From positions 434,001-498,000 of the forward strand of contig JAVTVJ010000117.1 in the NCBI GenBank assembly GCA_034509425.1: a stretch of 64,000 nt of DNA, read 5' to 3'. The translations under genes and the position numbers were made by a program. The DNA comes from Eopsaltria australis (Eukaryota; Chordata; Aves; Passeriformes; Petroicidae). This document shows, piece by piece, positions 1 through 10,345 of the stretch (its first letter is position 1; every line of letters starts with the position of its first letter). A model generated the notes under the pieces. That model ran no database searches. It was given only the letters and a program-made list of their open reading frames with translations, and was not told the origin of the DNA.

Positions 1-607
1 CCTTTTCCATTTACATTAGTCTAATACATCTGATGTTGAAATGTCTTGAGCTCTTAGATAAAAAATCCAACAAGTCTCAAAGTGAATGAACACGAGCCTT
101 GTTATTGCAAAAATACCCCAAAGATTCAGGAGAAAAAACCAAAACAAAACAACTAGGGTGAAACAAAAAAAAACAACCTAATATAATTGAAAAAAAAATA
201 CATTTTTAATTAAGAAGTTTAAAAATAAAACAATAATTCATATGGATAAATAATGAAGAAAAAGCAAAACAGAAAAATGGTGCTAGTTAAAATCAAATTG
301 ATATGCAACCTGGCCTTCTTTGATGCATGGGTGTAGAGGTAAAATTGCAACAAAACTAAAAATAAAGTTGAAAGGTCTCCTGCCAAATGATTGCACATAT
401 GTGTGCACATATATACATATAATATAACCAGGGAGTTAAAAATCACAGTCCAGAAATCAGCAAAAGTTTTGATGGGGAATTTATACACTGGCTTTAATAA
501 TGGAGAGTAAGTGTTCTGACAAAAAATAGCGAAAGAGCTCCAGATACCAGTGGTGCTCTCTAATGAAGAGCATACACCTCTTGAGGTTTACTTTATGGGG
601 AAAAATT
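1..607. other. AT-rich unique DNA, no gene seen
   Basis: A/T-rich sequence with several short A runs. The 89-codon minus-strand frame at 219-488 is hydrophobic only because the DNA is T-rich on that strand; it matches no family I recognise and has no splice or promoter context. I see nothing functional here. Confidence 0.6.
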
Positions 608-733
608 CCTTAGAATCACAGTGGCTTTGGTTGGAAGGGACCTTATCCATCATCATGTTTGTGTGATCTATTACACTAATTTATTTCTGCTGCATATGCT
701 CATTCCAGAACAAACTATTCCAGTGCTATGCAA

Positions 734-735
<2 letters not shown>
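608..735 (-). mobile_element. CR1: CR1 LINE 3' fragment, degraded
   Basis: Read on the minus strand this is the end of a CR1 element. On the plus strand it begins with the reversed octamer tip (tagaatcaca), then the conserved phrase ggttggaagggaccttat and a degraded 'attccagtgct' segment that in better copies reads 'ctgttccagtgc'. Sequence between these landmarks is partly lost. CR1 normally leaves short, 5'-truncated copies, and this one retains only untranslated 3' sequence. The call rests on landmark words rather than a computed alignment. Confidence 0.65.
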
Positions 736-764
<29 letters not shown>

Positions 765-768
765 AAAC
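735..768. repeat. (AAAT)n microsatellite
   Basis: About eight copies of AAAT/AATA directly abut the degraded CR1 fragment, right after the word 'gctatgcaat'. The tract is uninterrupted, so length polymorphism is likely. Confidence 0.9.
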
Positions 769-959
769 TCCCTCAAATTCCATCGTCACAAAATCTGCGT
801 GTAATACAAATTTAATTCTTCATGGTCATGAACACAAACAGCTCTGTGTGTGTGGACAGGTTTTGACTGCGACCACAGACTCTGCTCTAACCACAAACTC
901 TGGTTTGTTGCTGTTTGAGCCTCAGCTCTAATTGCTCTGTTACATTTTGAGGGTAGGCA

Positions 960-1480
960 GCTTTAAACAAGGCTTATTTCTCCTTTTCCCTCTCCACCTG
1001 CCCGCAGCCACCCTATTTGCAATGTGTAGGAGGTTCTCTGAGGCACCTTTTGGCAGCCAGTACTGCTAAGATGGGCTCCCTCATTATGTCTTTGGTGATG
1101 CATTTTTATTTGCACCTTAAGGGCAGTAATTTTCCAAACTTTTGTTCAAAAGCCCATGATGGAGCTAAATGTTCTTTTTTTTTTTTTTCTTTTTTCCTGC
1201 GATCTGATGATGTTCTCTGTGCCATCATTGTATCAAAGAGCCTTTTTGTTTCCCGGGGAAGAAAGCAGCAGCTGAGCATGAATGAGCTGTTTGCGTGTGA
1301 ATCCAAGTGGGTGATGATCATATGGCAGCAATAATCTCGCGCTGGCAGCTGCTGGGTGATGTCACACCTGGCCCTGGCTGACATCACGCAGCCAGCTCGG
1401 GGCAATCGAGTTGCCAGGCAGCCCATTGCTATTCGAACTCTTGTTCAGCCAAGAGAAACACGATTGCTCATTGCCCTCCA
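960..1480. promoter_or_regulatory. GC-richer enhancer-like island (candidate)
   Basis: This block is richer in G/C and CpG than its surroundings and carries clustered candidate binding sites. These include two CAGCTG E-boxes (1269-1274, 1346-1351) and two CRE/AP-1-like half sites TGATGTCA and TGACATCA in inverted orientation. A second inverted repeat, CTGGCTG/CAGCCAG, is nested around the second site. Reading frames on both strands (1017-1334 plus, 1106-1426 minus) overlap it but neither resembles a known protein, and one is interrupted by a T-rich tract. Clusters of CRE, Maf-type and E-box sites are typical of vertebrate developmental enhancers. The enhancer role is inferred from site density and composition only. 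Confidence 0.35.
1351..1395. repeat. Nested inverted repeats with CRE-like arms
   Basis: The outer pair, 1351-1364 and 1379-1392, matches at 13 of 14 positions across a 14-base spacer and contains the perfect 9-bp arms GTGATGTCA and TGACATCAC. A second pair, CTGGCTG (1374-1380) and CAGCCAG (1389-1395), has an 8-base spacer and shares the right-hand site. The arms are CRE-like octamers, so dimeric bZIP binding (CREB/ATF or Maf type) is the natural reading. Confidence 0.8.
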
Positions 1481-2109
1481 GAAAGCCTACACTTGAAAAA
1501 TGCCAGTGCTACTGACTGAGCAGCAGGTCTGACTTGAGGCTGAAGATGAAAAATAGCCTCCCACCTGAATTCTGTGCTCACAAAGTTTGCCAAATTGTAG
1601 AGGCAAATAGTTTTGATTGCCAGCAAAGCTACTTTGCTAAATTTCTCCTCTAGTTCACTTTGGTCACTGGAGTCCCATAGGCCATTCCCCTGATGCAGTT
1701 CATGTGCACAGAGCTGGTTTGATCTGCCAGTCCAATCCTAGCTCAGCTCAGTTCGAAAAGTGGTGAGTCAGCTGAGGCTGACCTGCCCTGGATCACTTCC
1801 ATTCCCTCCCTGAAATGAAAATGTGATCTGCAGGGTTGCTTTAGTGGCCACTGCTCCCATTGAGCTTGAAGTGGTTAAGACTCAGGCTTTGCTAATAAAA
1901 AGCTTTAATTTTTAGACCAGGCTTCTGCAGGAGTTCAGGGCAGCCTATGCTATGCCTTCACTGCCAAGTGCAAGTGTCTGATCTTCCCAGGGTTTTCTCT
2001 CAACTGTTCATGGCAGTGAAAGGCAACCACAATTTAGTCAAAGGCTTCCTGGGAGAAAAAAAGGAGAGTTATTCACCAGAATGAGATATGGGGATGGGGT
2101 CTTCAACCT
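1481..2109. other. Unique DNA, no gene seen
   Basis: Mixed-composition sequence that continues the slightly GC-richer character of the preceding island. It has no convincing open frame and no repeat family that I recognise. It may be the flank of a conserved regulatory block. Confidence 0.5.
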
Positions 2110-2172
2110 CACCGACTCTGTGGTTCTATGGTTCTGTGATTCTGTAATTCTGTGATTCTGTGATTCTCTGAC
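2110..2172 (+). mobile_element. CR1: CR1 LINE 3' tip with octamer array
   Basis: Seven near-identical octamers of the form TCTGTGAT/TCTATGGT run from about 2116 to 2170, preceded by 'cttcaacctcac', a variant of the CR1 terminal phrase. An octamer tip of this kind is diagnostic of avian CR1 and is used in priming of reverse transcription. Almost nothing of the element body is recognisable upstream, so this is a very short or strongly diverged copy. Seven octamers is long for a CR1 tip, suggesting later slippage. Confidence 0.8.
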
Positions 2173-4352
2173 AGAAGAATCTGTTTGGCAGGGTCAGTGT
2201 AATGTCTCTTCCAATCCAGTAATTAGTCAACTAAAGTGGGGTGAAACACCTTAATTATGTGAACAGGGTAAATAGCTCTACAATGGGTTAGAAAAAAACA
2301 ATTTAACTATGTTAGAAAAAAGTCTCTCCATGGCAAATATAGCAAAAGCTAATGTTGGACTGCGTCATTCAATCAGGTCCTCTCCGCTGTTAGGATAAGA
2401 AGTAACATAGTTGTTCTGTTTCTCAATAAAACTGCAAAAAATTCCCCATTTTCTACTCTGAGAAAATTCACTAGACATCTGCAAGAAGGTCTCTGCAAAA
2501 GGAAGATTTTACTTGCCCTGATTGTTTCAGCTTTTTAGGCTTGATCCTCAACAGGAACGTGAGGAAACTTCAGGGAGTTCCTATATATTAACCATGGGTA
2601 GGATTCAACTCCAGATTAAGACCTTAATTCTGGTGAGAGAACGTTGCTATCTCCATATGAACAAGGTGTTCATCCCTCCACTGTAGTCAGGGAAGACCCA
2701 AGATTCTCCTCTGTTGCCAATCACAGGCAATGATGCCTATTTGAAGTTTTTGTCATACTCGATTTGTTTATGTTGTGTTGTTAGGTACACACATTTTTTT
2801 CTCAGATGAGAGAGGGAGACCAGGCAAGATACAGAGAAGCTAAAGTGACACCTGTGTTTGGACAGCTGAATCCAGCTCCACGTGTCCAGTAACTCAAAAA
2901 TATCAATCACTGGTAAGAATAGATGGTCCCACAGGAAAATAATAGCTTAAAGCATTGGAATCTCCAGCTTTCACTTCAACAGAAAGTGTCGGCTCCCTTG
3001 ATATAAGGTAATCCAGGGATTGTTAAAAAAAACCCCACAGTGCAGAAAAGCTGTGGTCTTTCTACTGCCCACTCTTCCTAATCAGAAGTATCACAGTCAC
3101 AGTTAAATGTGCTCTGAACCTCATATTATGTTAATGTATTAATGACATGTAAATATTTTCAGAATAAACTACACTTACGCAAATTTGTTGGATCTGAATT
3201 TATTTTATTCTGACAGAGTAGTGTATTTGATCCGGGCACAAAGCAAATTAACATTTTCAGAACTCATTAGTATGTGTGAACATCATGCAAAGGTGACAAA
3301 TCAGTTTGGTTGACTTCCATTATTTTAGGCCAAAAAGCCAGTCTTTGGATGTTTTGGGATAATTGATCCAAAGCACATTGCAGGCTGTGAGAGTTCTACC
3401 AGTAACTAAAAGGGAATAAAAAGGTCTGATCCTTGAACATGGTGGCTCATGCAGTGACAAGAATGCAGAATGAAGTTTAGACTCAAGCTCTGCTAATAGA
3501 TGTGTGGAATTATCAGGTGGAACAGGCTCAGTGGTATTCGGTTGTTTTAATTTCCCTTCATGTAACACTCACTGTAGGATCATTCCCTTAGGTATTACAA
3601 GCCTCTAGTGCTTTATTTTAATTGTTCAATAAATTTCAGTGATGCAGTAATTAACATGTTCAATTTAATATAATCAACTACTTCTAATCGATTGGAAAAA
3701 AAAAGAAACATTAGTCAAGTGCATCATTAGTCAGTACTTGCTACTAATCTGTCATTTGGTAAATTTTTATCTTCTCTTTTCACAAATATTTGGTCTATGC
3801 AGGCAAATCTTGATTTTTTCATGATTCTGGGAGAATATATTGATTTGTATAAAACTAAAAAAAAACCCCTCAGTATTTGGCACCAAATACAGGATTTGAA
3901 GGATTTGGGGAATGACTCATACAATGAAATTTTATATTGTCAGGAAAAACTATTTGATTTATTTTTGTAGTTGATGCAGAGACACTGATTCATATTTAAA
4001 GTTCCTTACGTGAGAAAAAACAGATAAGAAGATGGCTAGAGGCAATAATGCATAACTTGCCAGAAATTTCTATCACCCAATGGAAAATACCTGCAATAAT
4101 TGGAGAAATGAGATCTTATCAAGAGGCCTTATGTGTTTAAAAACAATGAAAATACTCAGTCTTTGAGTAATGTTTGGGAGAAAATAGGTAAGCAAACCAA
4201 AATTAGAGAACAGAATATCTTTGATGTATTCTGAGCCAGTGAAAGAGCTCATGTACCCAGCTCAGCAGTCCCTGAGTCACCAGTGATGTGAAAAGCCACT
4301 ATCCAAAAGAAGCAATTTCCATCTTGTGGAAATATCCACCCCTCACCGAGTA
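2173..4352. other. Unique DNA, no gene seen
   Basis: About 2.2 kb of AT-rich sequence without a recognisable exon, RNA gene or mobile element. Minus-strand open frames at 3320-3568 and 3727-3924 show no domain, splice context or codon bias I could use. Confidence 0.55.
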
Positions 4353-4391
4353 CTCCTGGACTCCAGGAGAGCACACCCTTTGGGGTGTGCT
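4353..4391. repeat. Two abutting short hairpins
   Basis: CTCCTGGA (4353-4360) and TCCAGGAG (4362-4369) are perfect 8-bp arms with one spacer base. Immediately next, AGCACACCC (4370-4378) and GGGTGTGCT (4383-4391) are perfect 9-bp arms around a TTTG loop. The two hairpins touch without a gap. They lie about 120 bases upstream of a CR1 fragment and could be part of an older repeat, but I cannot place them in one. Confidence 0.85.
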
Positions 4392-4511
4392 GTTCTGAGC
4401 CAAACTTGCCTTCGGATACAGAGTCAGGCCAGATGTACCCTTATCATCCTCCACACCAAGGTACCAACAAGTCTGCAGTCAAACTAAAATGTTGTTACTC
4501 TTTTATGCCCT

Positions 4512-4672
4512 TCCTTCACCACAGCACCAAGCCTGACAGAGTTCAAGAAGTGTTTGGACAACACTCTGTGTCACATGGCATGATTCTTTGGGTGTCCTGT
4601 GCAGAGTTTGACTTTGATGACCCTTGTGATCCCTTCCAATTCAGGATATTTTGTGACCCTGTGATACCAAGT
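4512..4672 (+). mobile_element. CR1: CR1 LINE 3' UTR fragment
   Basis: Contains the ordered CR1 landmarks 'gacagagttcaagaagtgtttggac', 'gtgtcctgtgcag', 'tgacccttgtgatcccttcc' and 'attttgtgaccctgtga', the last being a mutated octamer tip. It shares its order and wording with the fragment near 12.1 kb, so both belong to the same CR1 group. It is 5'-truncated, contains only 3' untranslated sequence, and has many substitutions, which indicates an old insertion. A 114-codon frame runs through it, but this is a chance frame in repeat DNA. Confidence 0.85.
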
Positions 4673-6589
4673 GAGATTTCTTGCACACAAAGATATGTAA
4701 TCCATACTTTACTCCAAATGAATGAATAATGCTAGTAATTCTGTAGGACTTCAGGCATATTTTTAAGATTCATGATTAAAACTTATTACAACTTATTATC
4801 TCCTTCTTCTTACATTCTGTCTTTAGAGAAATTTCAAGCTGTTTTGGGCGCATGACTTCTTCCATCAAGGTGGCGTGTCCCACAAGGGAACATGCTCGTT
4901 TAAGCATGTTTTACAACAGTTCTGTGACTGATAAAAATAAGAGAAGAATGATGACATGAATCATATCTCTGTCTCTCCCAATTCCTTCAGCTCTTCCAAA
5001 TCTTTACAAGTTGTAAGTTCTGCTTTTAAATGAAGTAAATATAGACGAACAATACGAGACTAATGAAACCTTGCTTCAGCTGCTCAAGGAAGTCTTGGGC
5101 AAAGAGAAATTGGTCCTCATGGATGACTCCAATTATCCAGACATTTGTTGGGAAAACAACACCGTGACTGTCATAAATCCTGCTAACTCAGCCAATTTGT
5201 CACAAAGGAGTGATTTAGATCACTAAAATAATAACTGTCAGATGTAGTTTTAATGTGGTGTTGTAAAAGTGCGACTTAACAAAGACTGATGGCAAGGTTC
5301 ACTCTATTATGTGCTACATGGATTAAACATACAAAATTTTTCTAGAATCAAGCTAGCATGATTTATAGAGAGATGAGAGATGCAAATGGGTGAAGAGACT
5401 TTCTTTTTGAGTTATGAGGCCCAGAAAGGATCCCTTGGCTTCCTATATTCCTCCTCAGGAGGAGCATAGGTGCAGCTTGAACCAGACTTAGTCTTAGGCT
5501 CAGTCAAAAGGGTCTAAAGGGTTATATATATATGGGAAGTTATAATAAAATTAAACATCAGTATAATTTGTATTTATTCCACATGCTATCAGTCACTTAA
5601 TCAAATAGCACAGACATATTAAATGCATGAATTAATATCAAGGCAGATTTAAATAAAAACCTTGGAAAATGGGTTATGAGTACCCCACTTAATCTTCACA
5701 AGCTGTTTCCCTTCCCAGATTTCTCTGTGTTACACCACCCTACTTGTTAACATGGACTCAGCCCTTGGACAAAAGCAGACAATACACAAAAGATTCTTAT
5801 CTCACATTCTTTCCCTCTCGAAAGTCAATGGGCATTTTGCCATTTCATATCATGCTGCTTGATTTTATCAGTTCTAGGGATATTGTAACAATATGCTGAA
5901 CTCTCTAAACAGAAAATAGTTAAGACCTTATCTCACTAGATCAATACAAATAAAGGACCAGATACTGTTCCATTTAATTCAATAAACATTTTACCTTTGA
6001 CTTCCATGCATACAAAACAGGGCTACAGCATGAGATTATTGTTGATTTCTCATTTAAATTTTAATGAATGATTAAAAATAGAGAAACTGAATTGAAAGAA
6101 AAGCAATTGAAAGTATAGTGTCCTGTTTCATGTAAAGAATCAATTGAACTGGGTCACAGAGAATCTAGATAATCTGAACATTAAAAATGTATTAGTATTA
6201 TGCTTTGTTAGAATATGACCATGAGATAAAGTTGCTTGTTGTGAGAATAAAAGCAGAACAGCAGAGGATTGCATAAAGGCTTCCTTTAGAAAAGTACTAA
6301 ATCAACAGCTGTATTTTCAGGCCATGTTTAATCCTTTTGAGTTCAGTGGCTTAAATCTTTCTCTCAGTGAGGAACAAATTATGTATTGGGGCCTAACAGC
6401 CTCAATTCTGTGAATAGCTATGGCTTAGGCCAAAACCCACAGCACAGAGCACAACAGTCTTGCAGCAGAATCAACACATTTTGGACAGGACAGACGGACC
6501 TAATGTGCATGTTTTTTTTCCATGCAGTGTTTCACTCCTCTAAACACAGAAAAATAGATGGAGGCAAATTTATTCCAAACTAGAATGTC
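4673..6589. other. Unique AT-rich DNA, no gene seen
   Basis: No gene, RNA or dated repeat recognised. A short TATATATATA run occurs near 5525. The surrounding text is ordinary AT-rich noncoding sequence. Confidence 0.55.
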
Positions 6590-6658
6590 TAGTATGTAGA
6601 ATGGACTTAGTGATCCTGATGGGTCCCTTCCAACTCAGCATATTCTGTGATTCTATAG
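6590..6658 (+). mobile_element. CR1: CR1 LINE 3' terminal stub
   Basis: The text 'tggacttagtgatcctgatggg' followed by 'tcccttccaactcag', 'atattctgtgattctat' is a close match to the last 70 bases of CR1, with two terminal octamers retained. This is one of the shortest insertions in the window and carries no coding part. Confidence 0.85.
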
Positions 6659-8151
6659 TGTACATAAACTATTGAAAAAGATAATGATAATAATGGTGGA
6701 ATGCATATGTCACACATCAGAATAAAAACACCCTGTGTTTAATATGCTGCAAAGTCTAACAAAATAGGTCATCTGAGGACAGAAAAAGGAGATGAAGGGA
6801 AAATTAATAACTCAGTGATTTTTTCATATTGTCTGTTGTACTCAATGTGTTGCCTGTTTTGCCACCTGTAAACCACAGTACTTTTCAGTGGCCAAACTCA
6901 CTGGCTGAAATTTAGAACATTTGAACCACAGCTGTTAAGAGATTTATGCGAAGGTCAGGAGATTACAGTATACTTGCTTTCATTTCTTGGAATCACTTGC
7001 AGTTGCCTGGTTTGTGCCTTGGAAAGCTTCAGATACTTAATTTTTCAAGAGTAAACCCAAGAGTTTTGAAGGAACAGTTACATATTTTAGCACATAAGAG
7101 GGGATTTCAGGAGAGTGCTGTATTTAAAGGCAAGCTATTATAAGGTCAGGTGACTGACATGAGTGAGTAATGCATATAGCCAGATATGAAGCAGCACATC
7201 TGGTTTATACACACTATCCTGCAGAATTCCAGAGAATTAACTGAACCCTTCTATGGCAAACAGGGAGGAAAATTATCTGCTTGTGCTGTTCAGTGGCTCC
7301 AATGCCCATGAGCTGAATGAAGCTCTCAGATAGGTATTTCTCAGTTTGGAAATGGTAGGTCTCATGTGGTATTGAAGACATTCCCTGGCCCTCTCACTGT
7401 GCACGTGCAATACTTCATAGTGGTTTCTTTTTAAACTACAAGTCCGTCAACATTTAGTGGGATGTTGAAGGATAATCCATGTACTTCTATCCAAGCAAAA
7501 TTCTCTCTGTATTTCTTCAGGGCAGATGTCTCAGCTGCTGACATACACCTTTATTTGACTAAATAGTAATTTTGTATCTTGTTGACTTATGCTATGTACT
7601 GTTGGGACTATGTTAGCAGAATATATCTCATAAAAGAATCCGATGCCAAGAATGAAGAATGTTTTTTACAAAATGAGAATATGGCACAGACTTCTGTTAG
7701 AACATTAAAACAAACAAACAAACAAACCCCAAAAAACGTGTAGCCATTAGGCACTTTTCTGGTATTCTGTTGGTGTTTTCATTACTTTTTTGTAAAATCT
7801 TATGAAAACCATTTCTACACAATTCTGCAGGACATTCATACAGTGACCAGATTTCACCTATTACAAAAGAAGCAGAGGTAGATTGCTTGCCCTTGAAATT
7901 ATGGAAAAATAAAAGTGTTGAATATTGTTATAAAGAGATGATTCACATTAGTATGCTGGAAATCCCTTCCACTTTCCACTGAATTGTGTGTTAAAAACAT
8001 GAAGCCTTCAAAAGCATATGAATCTAAGAAGAATCTTTACTATAGAAAATCAGCTGAAAGAGTTGTCAAGACATTTTAACTCCTCCTCAATGACAGACAT
8101 AGAGAAATAAAAACAAAACAAAAAAACACCCTCAAAACTCTTTGTAATTAG
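6659..8151. other. Unique AT-rich DNA with a short (AAAC)n
   Basis: No gene seen. The only simple repeat of note is a five-copy (AAAC)n at about 7706-7725. The 65-codon frame at 6946-7143 has no recognisable domain. Confidence 0.55.
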
Positions 8152-8264
8152 GAGGAGAAGAGAGAAGAGAAGAGAAGAGAAGAGAAGAGAAGAGAAGAGA
8201 AGAGAAGAGAAGAGAAAAGAAAAGAAAAGAAAAGAAAAGAAAAGAAAAGAAAAGAAAAGAAAAG

Positions 8265-8295
<31 letters not shown>

Positions 8296-8310
8296 GAAAA
8301 GAATACAAAA
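8152..8310. repeat. Compound (AGAGA)n-(AAAGA)n pentanucleotide array
   Basis: On the plus strand this is almost pure purine. From 8161 to 8215 there are eleven exact AGAGA units; at 8216 the unit changes abruptly to AAAGA, which then repeats exactly from 8216 to 8285 (about fourteen units) before breaking up. Homopurine mirror repeats of this length can form triplex (H-DNA) structures and are usually unstable in length. The sharp border between two unit types suggests successive expansions of variant units. Confidence 0.95.
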
Positions 8311-9084
8311 TGATGTAATGTGAGCAGAAGAGGAAGTATTAGTAACTGAAGTAATACCTCAGTGATAGACAGAGGTGTGTTTGAGATGCTTTACACTTCT
8401 GAGGCCATCTTGCCAGGTAAAAAATGTCTCCACACAAAACATTTCATCAGGAGGAATAACAGATGGCCTCTTTCTTAGCCTGTCCAGAATAGTGTAATTT
8501 GCCTGGTGAAAGGATGACTGAAGACATATTACTACCTGGTTCCTGGAGGTTGCTTCAGAGACAGCTGTTGCAGTTTTCCTAAGAGAAGAAAATGGGCCTG
8601 CTGGTGGATTTTCAATCATCTTGGGTTACAAGGTCACAAAGACAGAGAGTTGGGATTATACATTTTGCACCACGATTGCAGCATGAGTAACCACTGCTCT
8701 GTTCCTTTTTGGATGCACGGATGTTGCTCAGGGCAGATTTATCAGACATCTTGCCTGCCAGATCCTCTTCATCCATATATGACTCCTAGTGCCTCATGCA
8801 TGCAGTGATATATGATGTATTACCCCTGGATGATGATAGATTCAAATAGAAGTGTTAAAATAGTTTTTCTTCCTTCCACTGAAGACAGGGATCTACCTCT
8901 GTATTTAGTATTAATCAGAGGGAGCATCAGTCAGGCAGTGGCTGCAGAAACTTAAGCTCTTAAACTCAATATATTGTGTAAAAAAATTCATTCAGGGAGG
9001 AGAAATAAAACAGTGAACACTATCTGGCATTCATGTACACACAGGCCACCATTCTCCCTATTTTTTTCTGTTTTGTTTGTGCAT
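8311..9084. other. Unique DNA, no gene seen
   Basis: The minus-strand frame at 8359-8619 (86 codons) shows no family resemblance, and no promoter or splice context supports it. Confidence 0.5.
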
Positions 9085-9382
9085 TCAGAGCTCTTACTGG
9101 TGTCATCTGCCTGGACTTGTGCAAAGCTCTGCACAACAACCTTGTCTCTAAACTGGAAATATGTGGACATGACAGATGGACCTCTTGGTGAATTAGGAAT
9201 TGTCTGGATGGTCACACTCAAGGAGTCGTGGTCAATGGCTCAGTGTCCAAGTGGAGACCAGTGACCCGTGCAGTTCCCTTGGGGTCAGAACTCTTTGACA
9301 TCTTTGTCAGTGACATGGACAGTGGGAGCAAGGGCACCCTCAGCAAGGTGTTTTTTGGGGCACGGTGATGTTAATTCAGCAA
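9085..9382 (+). pseudogene. CR1: Decayed CR1 ORF2 reverse transcriptase segment
   Basis: Translating from about 9097 gives VICLDLCKALHNNLVSKLE, then after a stop codon [23 protein letters not shown] and [11 protein letters not shown]. These are ordered motifs of the central palm and fingers region of CR1 reverse transcriptase. Compared with the family, residues are missing after KAL and before FDIF, a stop interrupts the middle, and the sequence falls apart before the catalytic acidic pair is reached. The piece is therefore a dead fragment from the body of a CR1, with no matching 3' end directly following, so the element was broken or internally deleted. Two short open frames (8974-9264 and 9268-9534) partly overlap it; neither is a host gene. 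Confidence 0.88.
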
Positions 9383-9911
9383 CAGAGGACAGTGAAATTA
9401 TTTCCCCCTCTGAAGGGAGCTATGACCTTAGCCGTCTTCTGGGTGATTATTTCTGCCATTTACTGGAAAGGCAGGCTGAAGTCACTGACCTTTTAATTCA
9501 GATGTCTACATTGTGTCTAAGTTATACAGATTAGTCTTGGCAGCAGAGATAAAAACATTATGAGAATACTGCTCATCTGTATCTGCATGTGAAGGTAAGG
9601 AGAAAGGTTTCACAATATTGCCTTCTTGACCTTATTCCTCCATAAAGGAAGAGCTGGAATAGAGTTCCCAAAGATTTTAATAATTTGAAATGTTGTTCAA
9701 CATTAGGATTTCCAGGAATACATACCCTTGACATTAAATCTTAGAAATGCTCATGAAAGTCCATCCATTTAAATTTATTGTCTTTTCTGAATTGGTATTG
9801 GGATGACAAAAGTAAGATGTTTCATGAAAAATGATTCTGTGGAAACAACTATAAATTTTACAACTTTAAAATTACACAGAAGTTCCCATATTGTAAGTTA
9901 CAGCTAACTGA
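9383..9911. other. Unique DNA, no gene seen
   Basis: Short interval between two CR1 fragments of opposite orientation. No RNA gene or exon recognised. Confidence 0.5.
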
Positions 9912-10345
9912 CAGAATCACAGAACCAAAGAACCACTGACATTGTATGGGACATCTTGAGATCAGGAATCCCAGTGTCCTGCCCAAGTAGGTCCAACTAA
10001 AGCAGATTGTGCAGGACAGTGCCCTGGTGAAAAATCTGCAGTGACTGGGCGACCTGTGACAGTGCTGTCACGCTCACAGCTAAAAAATGTTTTATTGTGC
10101 TCAGCTGGAATTTGGTGTGGGATTTTTTTTTTTTTTTTCATTAATTACTTCTTGTTGTATCACTTGGTTTCCTCTGGATATCTGTCCACCTTCATTTTCT
10201 CCATTCAGGTGTTTATAGAGGGATAAAACCCTCCTGAACCTTTAATTTCCCAAGCTGAACAGGCCCAGGTTTTTCAACTTTTCCTTTTCCTTTTTTCCTT
10301 TGAAAGGTGTTCCAATCCCTTAATCATCTAAACTCTAGGAGATTT
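9912..10345 (-). mobile_element. CR1: CR1 LINE 3' portion, minus strand
   Basis: The plus strand starts with the reversed tip 'acagaatcacagaacc' and continues through 'tgacattgtatgggacat', 'cacgctcacag', 'ataaaaccctcctgaacc', 'aagctgaacaggcccagg' and 'ggtgttccaatccctt', all in the order expected for a CR1 lying on the minus strand. A 16-base T run at 10123-10138 interrupts the body. The pyrimidine-rich stretch around 10280-10305 appears to be expanded. Divergence is high, so the copy is old. Confidence 0.85.

Noticed and set aside
1106..1426. 106-codon minus-strand frame over the GC-richer island
   Set aside because: Includes a lysine run from the T-rich tract and overlaps an equally long frame on the other strand. 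The island is better explained as noncoding.
4385..4729. 114-codon plus-strand frame
   Set aside because: Runs through a CR1 3' UTR fragment, which is noncoding in the family.
8152..8310. Regular spaced repeats as a CRISPR array
   Set aside because: Units are contiguous pentamers with no spacers, and the genome is eukaryotic.
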